Below, piece by piece: positions 13,985 to 14,366 of a stretch of 14,366 nt of DNA. Source of the DNA: SAT2750 sp964476375 (lineage in GTDB: Bacteria; Planctomycetota; Planctomycetia; Pirellulales; Pirellulaceae); the NCBI GenBank assembly GCA_964476375.1, contig CAYYZW010000073.1, positions 1 through 14,366 of the forward strand, given 5' to 3'. Under the pieces are notes generated by a model. That model did no database searches. It had not been told where the DNA came from and saw nothing but the letters and a program-made list of their open reading frames with translations. The position numbers and the translations under genes are program-made. Numbering within the stretch: the stretch's first letter is position 1; every line of letters starts with the position of its first letter.

Positions 13985-14366
13985 ATGTTGCGAACCAGCC
14001 TCCTATGTGCCGTCATCCTTTTCGGCTTCCAGGCCGACACCCCCGACCCGGCGACCCCGGATCCGGATTCCCCTCGCCCGATCGAGGCACTCGATACGGT
14101 TTTCATCGAGGAGATGACCTGGATGGAGGTGCGTGATGCTCTGGCCATGGGAAAAGACACCGTGATCGTGGCGACCGGTGGGATCGAGCAGAATGGCCCC
14201 TACCTTGCCACCGGCAAACACAATTACGTCCTTCGCGGTGCCACCGAGATGATCGCCCGGCAGATGGGAAACGCCCTGGTAGCGCCCATTGTCCCCTTTG
14301 TCCCCGAGGGTGATTTTGATCCGCCAACAAGCCACATGCGTTATCCCGGCACGATCGGGGTCAGCG
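13985..14366 (+). CDS. Exported creatininase-family protein (3' end outside window)
   Basis: The first 127 residues of a creatininase-family (PF02633) amidohydrolase. The ATG at 13985 has AAAAGGG at 13972-13978. A short signal peptide (LLCAVILFGFQA) precedes a Pro/Asp-rich linker, so the mature protein is probably periplasmic, unlike classical cytoplasmic creatininase. The core motif is TGGIEQNGPYLATGKHN, followed by VPFVPEGDFDPP and MRYPGTIGV. Compared with Pseudomonas creatininase (E..H....D), the first ligand Glu68 is kept, while the His is Asn70 and the Asp is His79. This marks a subtype whose substrate is probably not creatinine. The catalytic C-terminal half is not visible. Confidence 0.88.
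   Translation, partial: MLRTSLLCAVILFGFQADTPDPATPDPDSPRPIEALDTVFIEEMTWMEVRDALAMGKDTVIVATGGIEQNGPYLATGKHNYVLRGATEMIARQMGNALVAPIVPFVPEGDFDPPTSHMRYPGTIGVS

Noticed and set aside
1..14366. CRISPR arrays, insertion sequences with terminal repeats, or toxin-antitoxin modules
   Set aside because: No regularly spaced repeats or transposase motifs were seen. The HTH pair could suggest an antitoxin, but no toxin-like partner is adjacent.

Overview
The window reads as a planctomycete chromosome, probably Pirellulales-like. The evidence is GC-rich coding sequence, a multidomain secreted haem-binding protein of the Pirellula/Verrucomicrobium type, an exported sulfatase, a GGIEQNG-type creatininase, and a small HTH family with the motif GRWTPSP...WGH that I associate with planctomycetes. 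The assignment is an inference from gene content. No rRNA or marker gene is present.

Left part (1-2212): a visibly less GC-rich stretch (30 of 60 bases are G/C in 541-600, against 43 of 60 in 2581-2640) that looks like the decayed end of an integrated element. It holds the last 44 codons of an unrecognised gene, a DUF4352-like gene fragment on the minus strand with a probable frameshift, an exported NPP-type phosphodiesterase, and the last few dozen codons of a tyrosine recombinase, including the nucleophile Tyr. This ends beside the 3' end of a tRNA-Ala(GGC) gene, a classic attachment site. The tRNA has its own promoter and a hairpin terminator.

Middle part (2439-8194): three plus-strand genes. 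They encode a YbhN/UPF0104-type membrane protein, a 1033-residue secreted protein (ligand-binding-like domain, sorbosone-dehydrogenase-like propeller, repeat region, cytochrome c domain), and a sulfatase. The sulfatase has an otherwise intact active site, but the cysteine that should become formylglycine is a tyrosine.

Regulatory node (8204-8962): two tandem paralogous HTH proteins overlap by ATGA on the minus strand and are divergent from a two-gene pyruvate:ferredoxin oxidoreductase (PFOR). Back-to-back sigma-70-like promoters and a perfect inverted repeat (TACCTG-N5-CAGGTA) just downstream of the HTH promoter suggest a local autoregulated circuit that may also control the oxidoreductase.

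Right part (8963-14366): PFOR split into an alpha-gamma chain and a ferredoxin-beta chain, then a dihydroorotase/deacetylase-like amidohydrolase lacking several expected metal ligands, and the start of an exported creatininase-family protein that runs off the window.

The points most worth checking are the tyrosine-substituted sulfatase, the HTH pair with its operator next to the split PFOR, the ligand-poor amidohydrolase, and the tRNA-Ala island scar.
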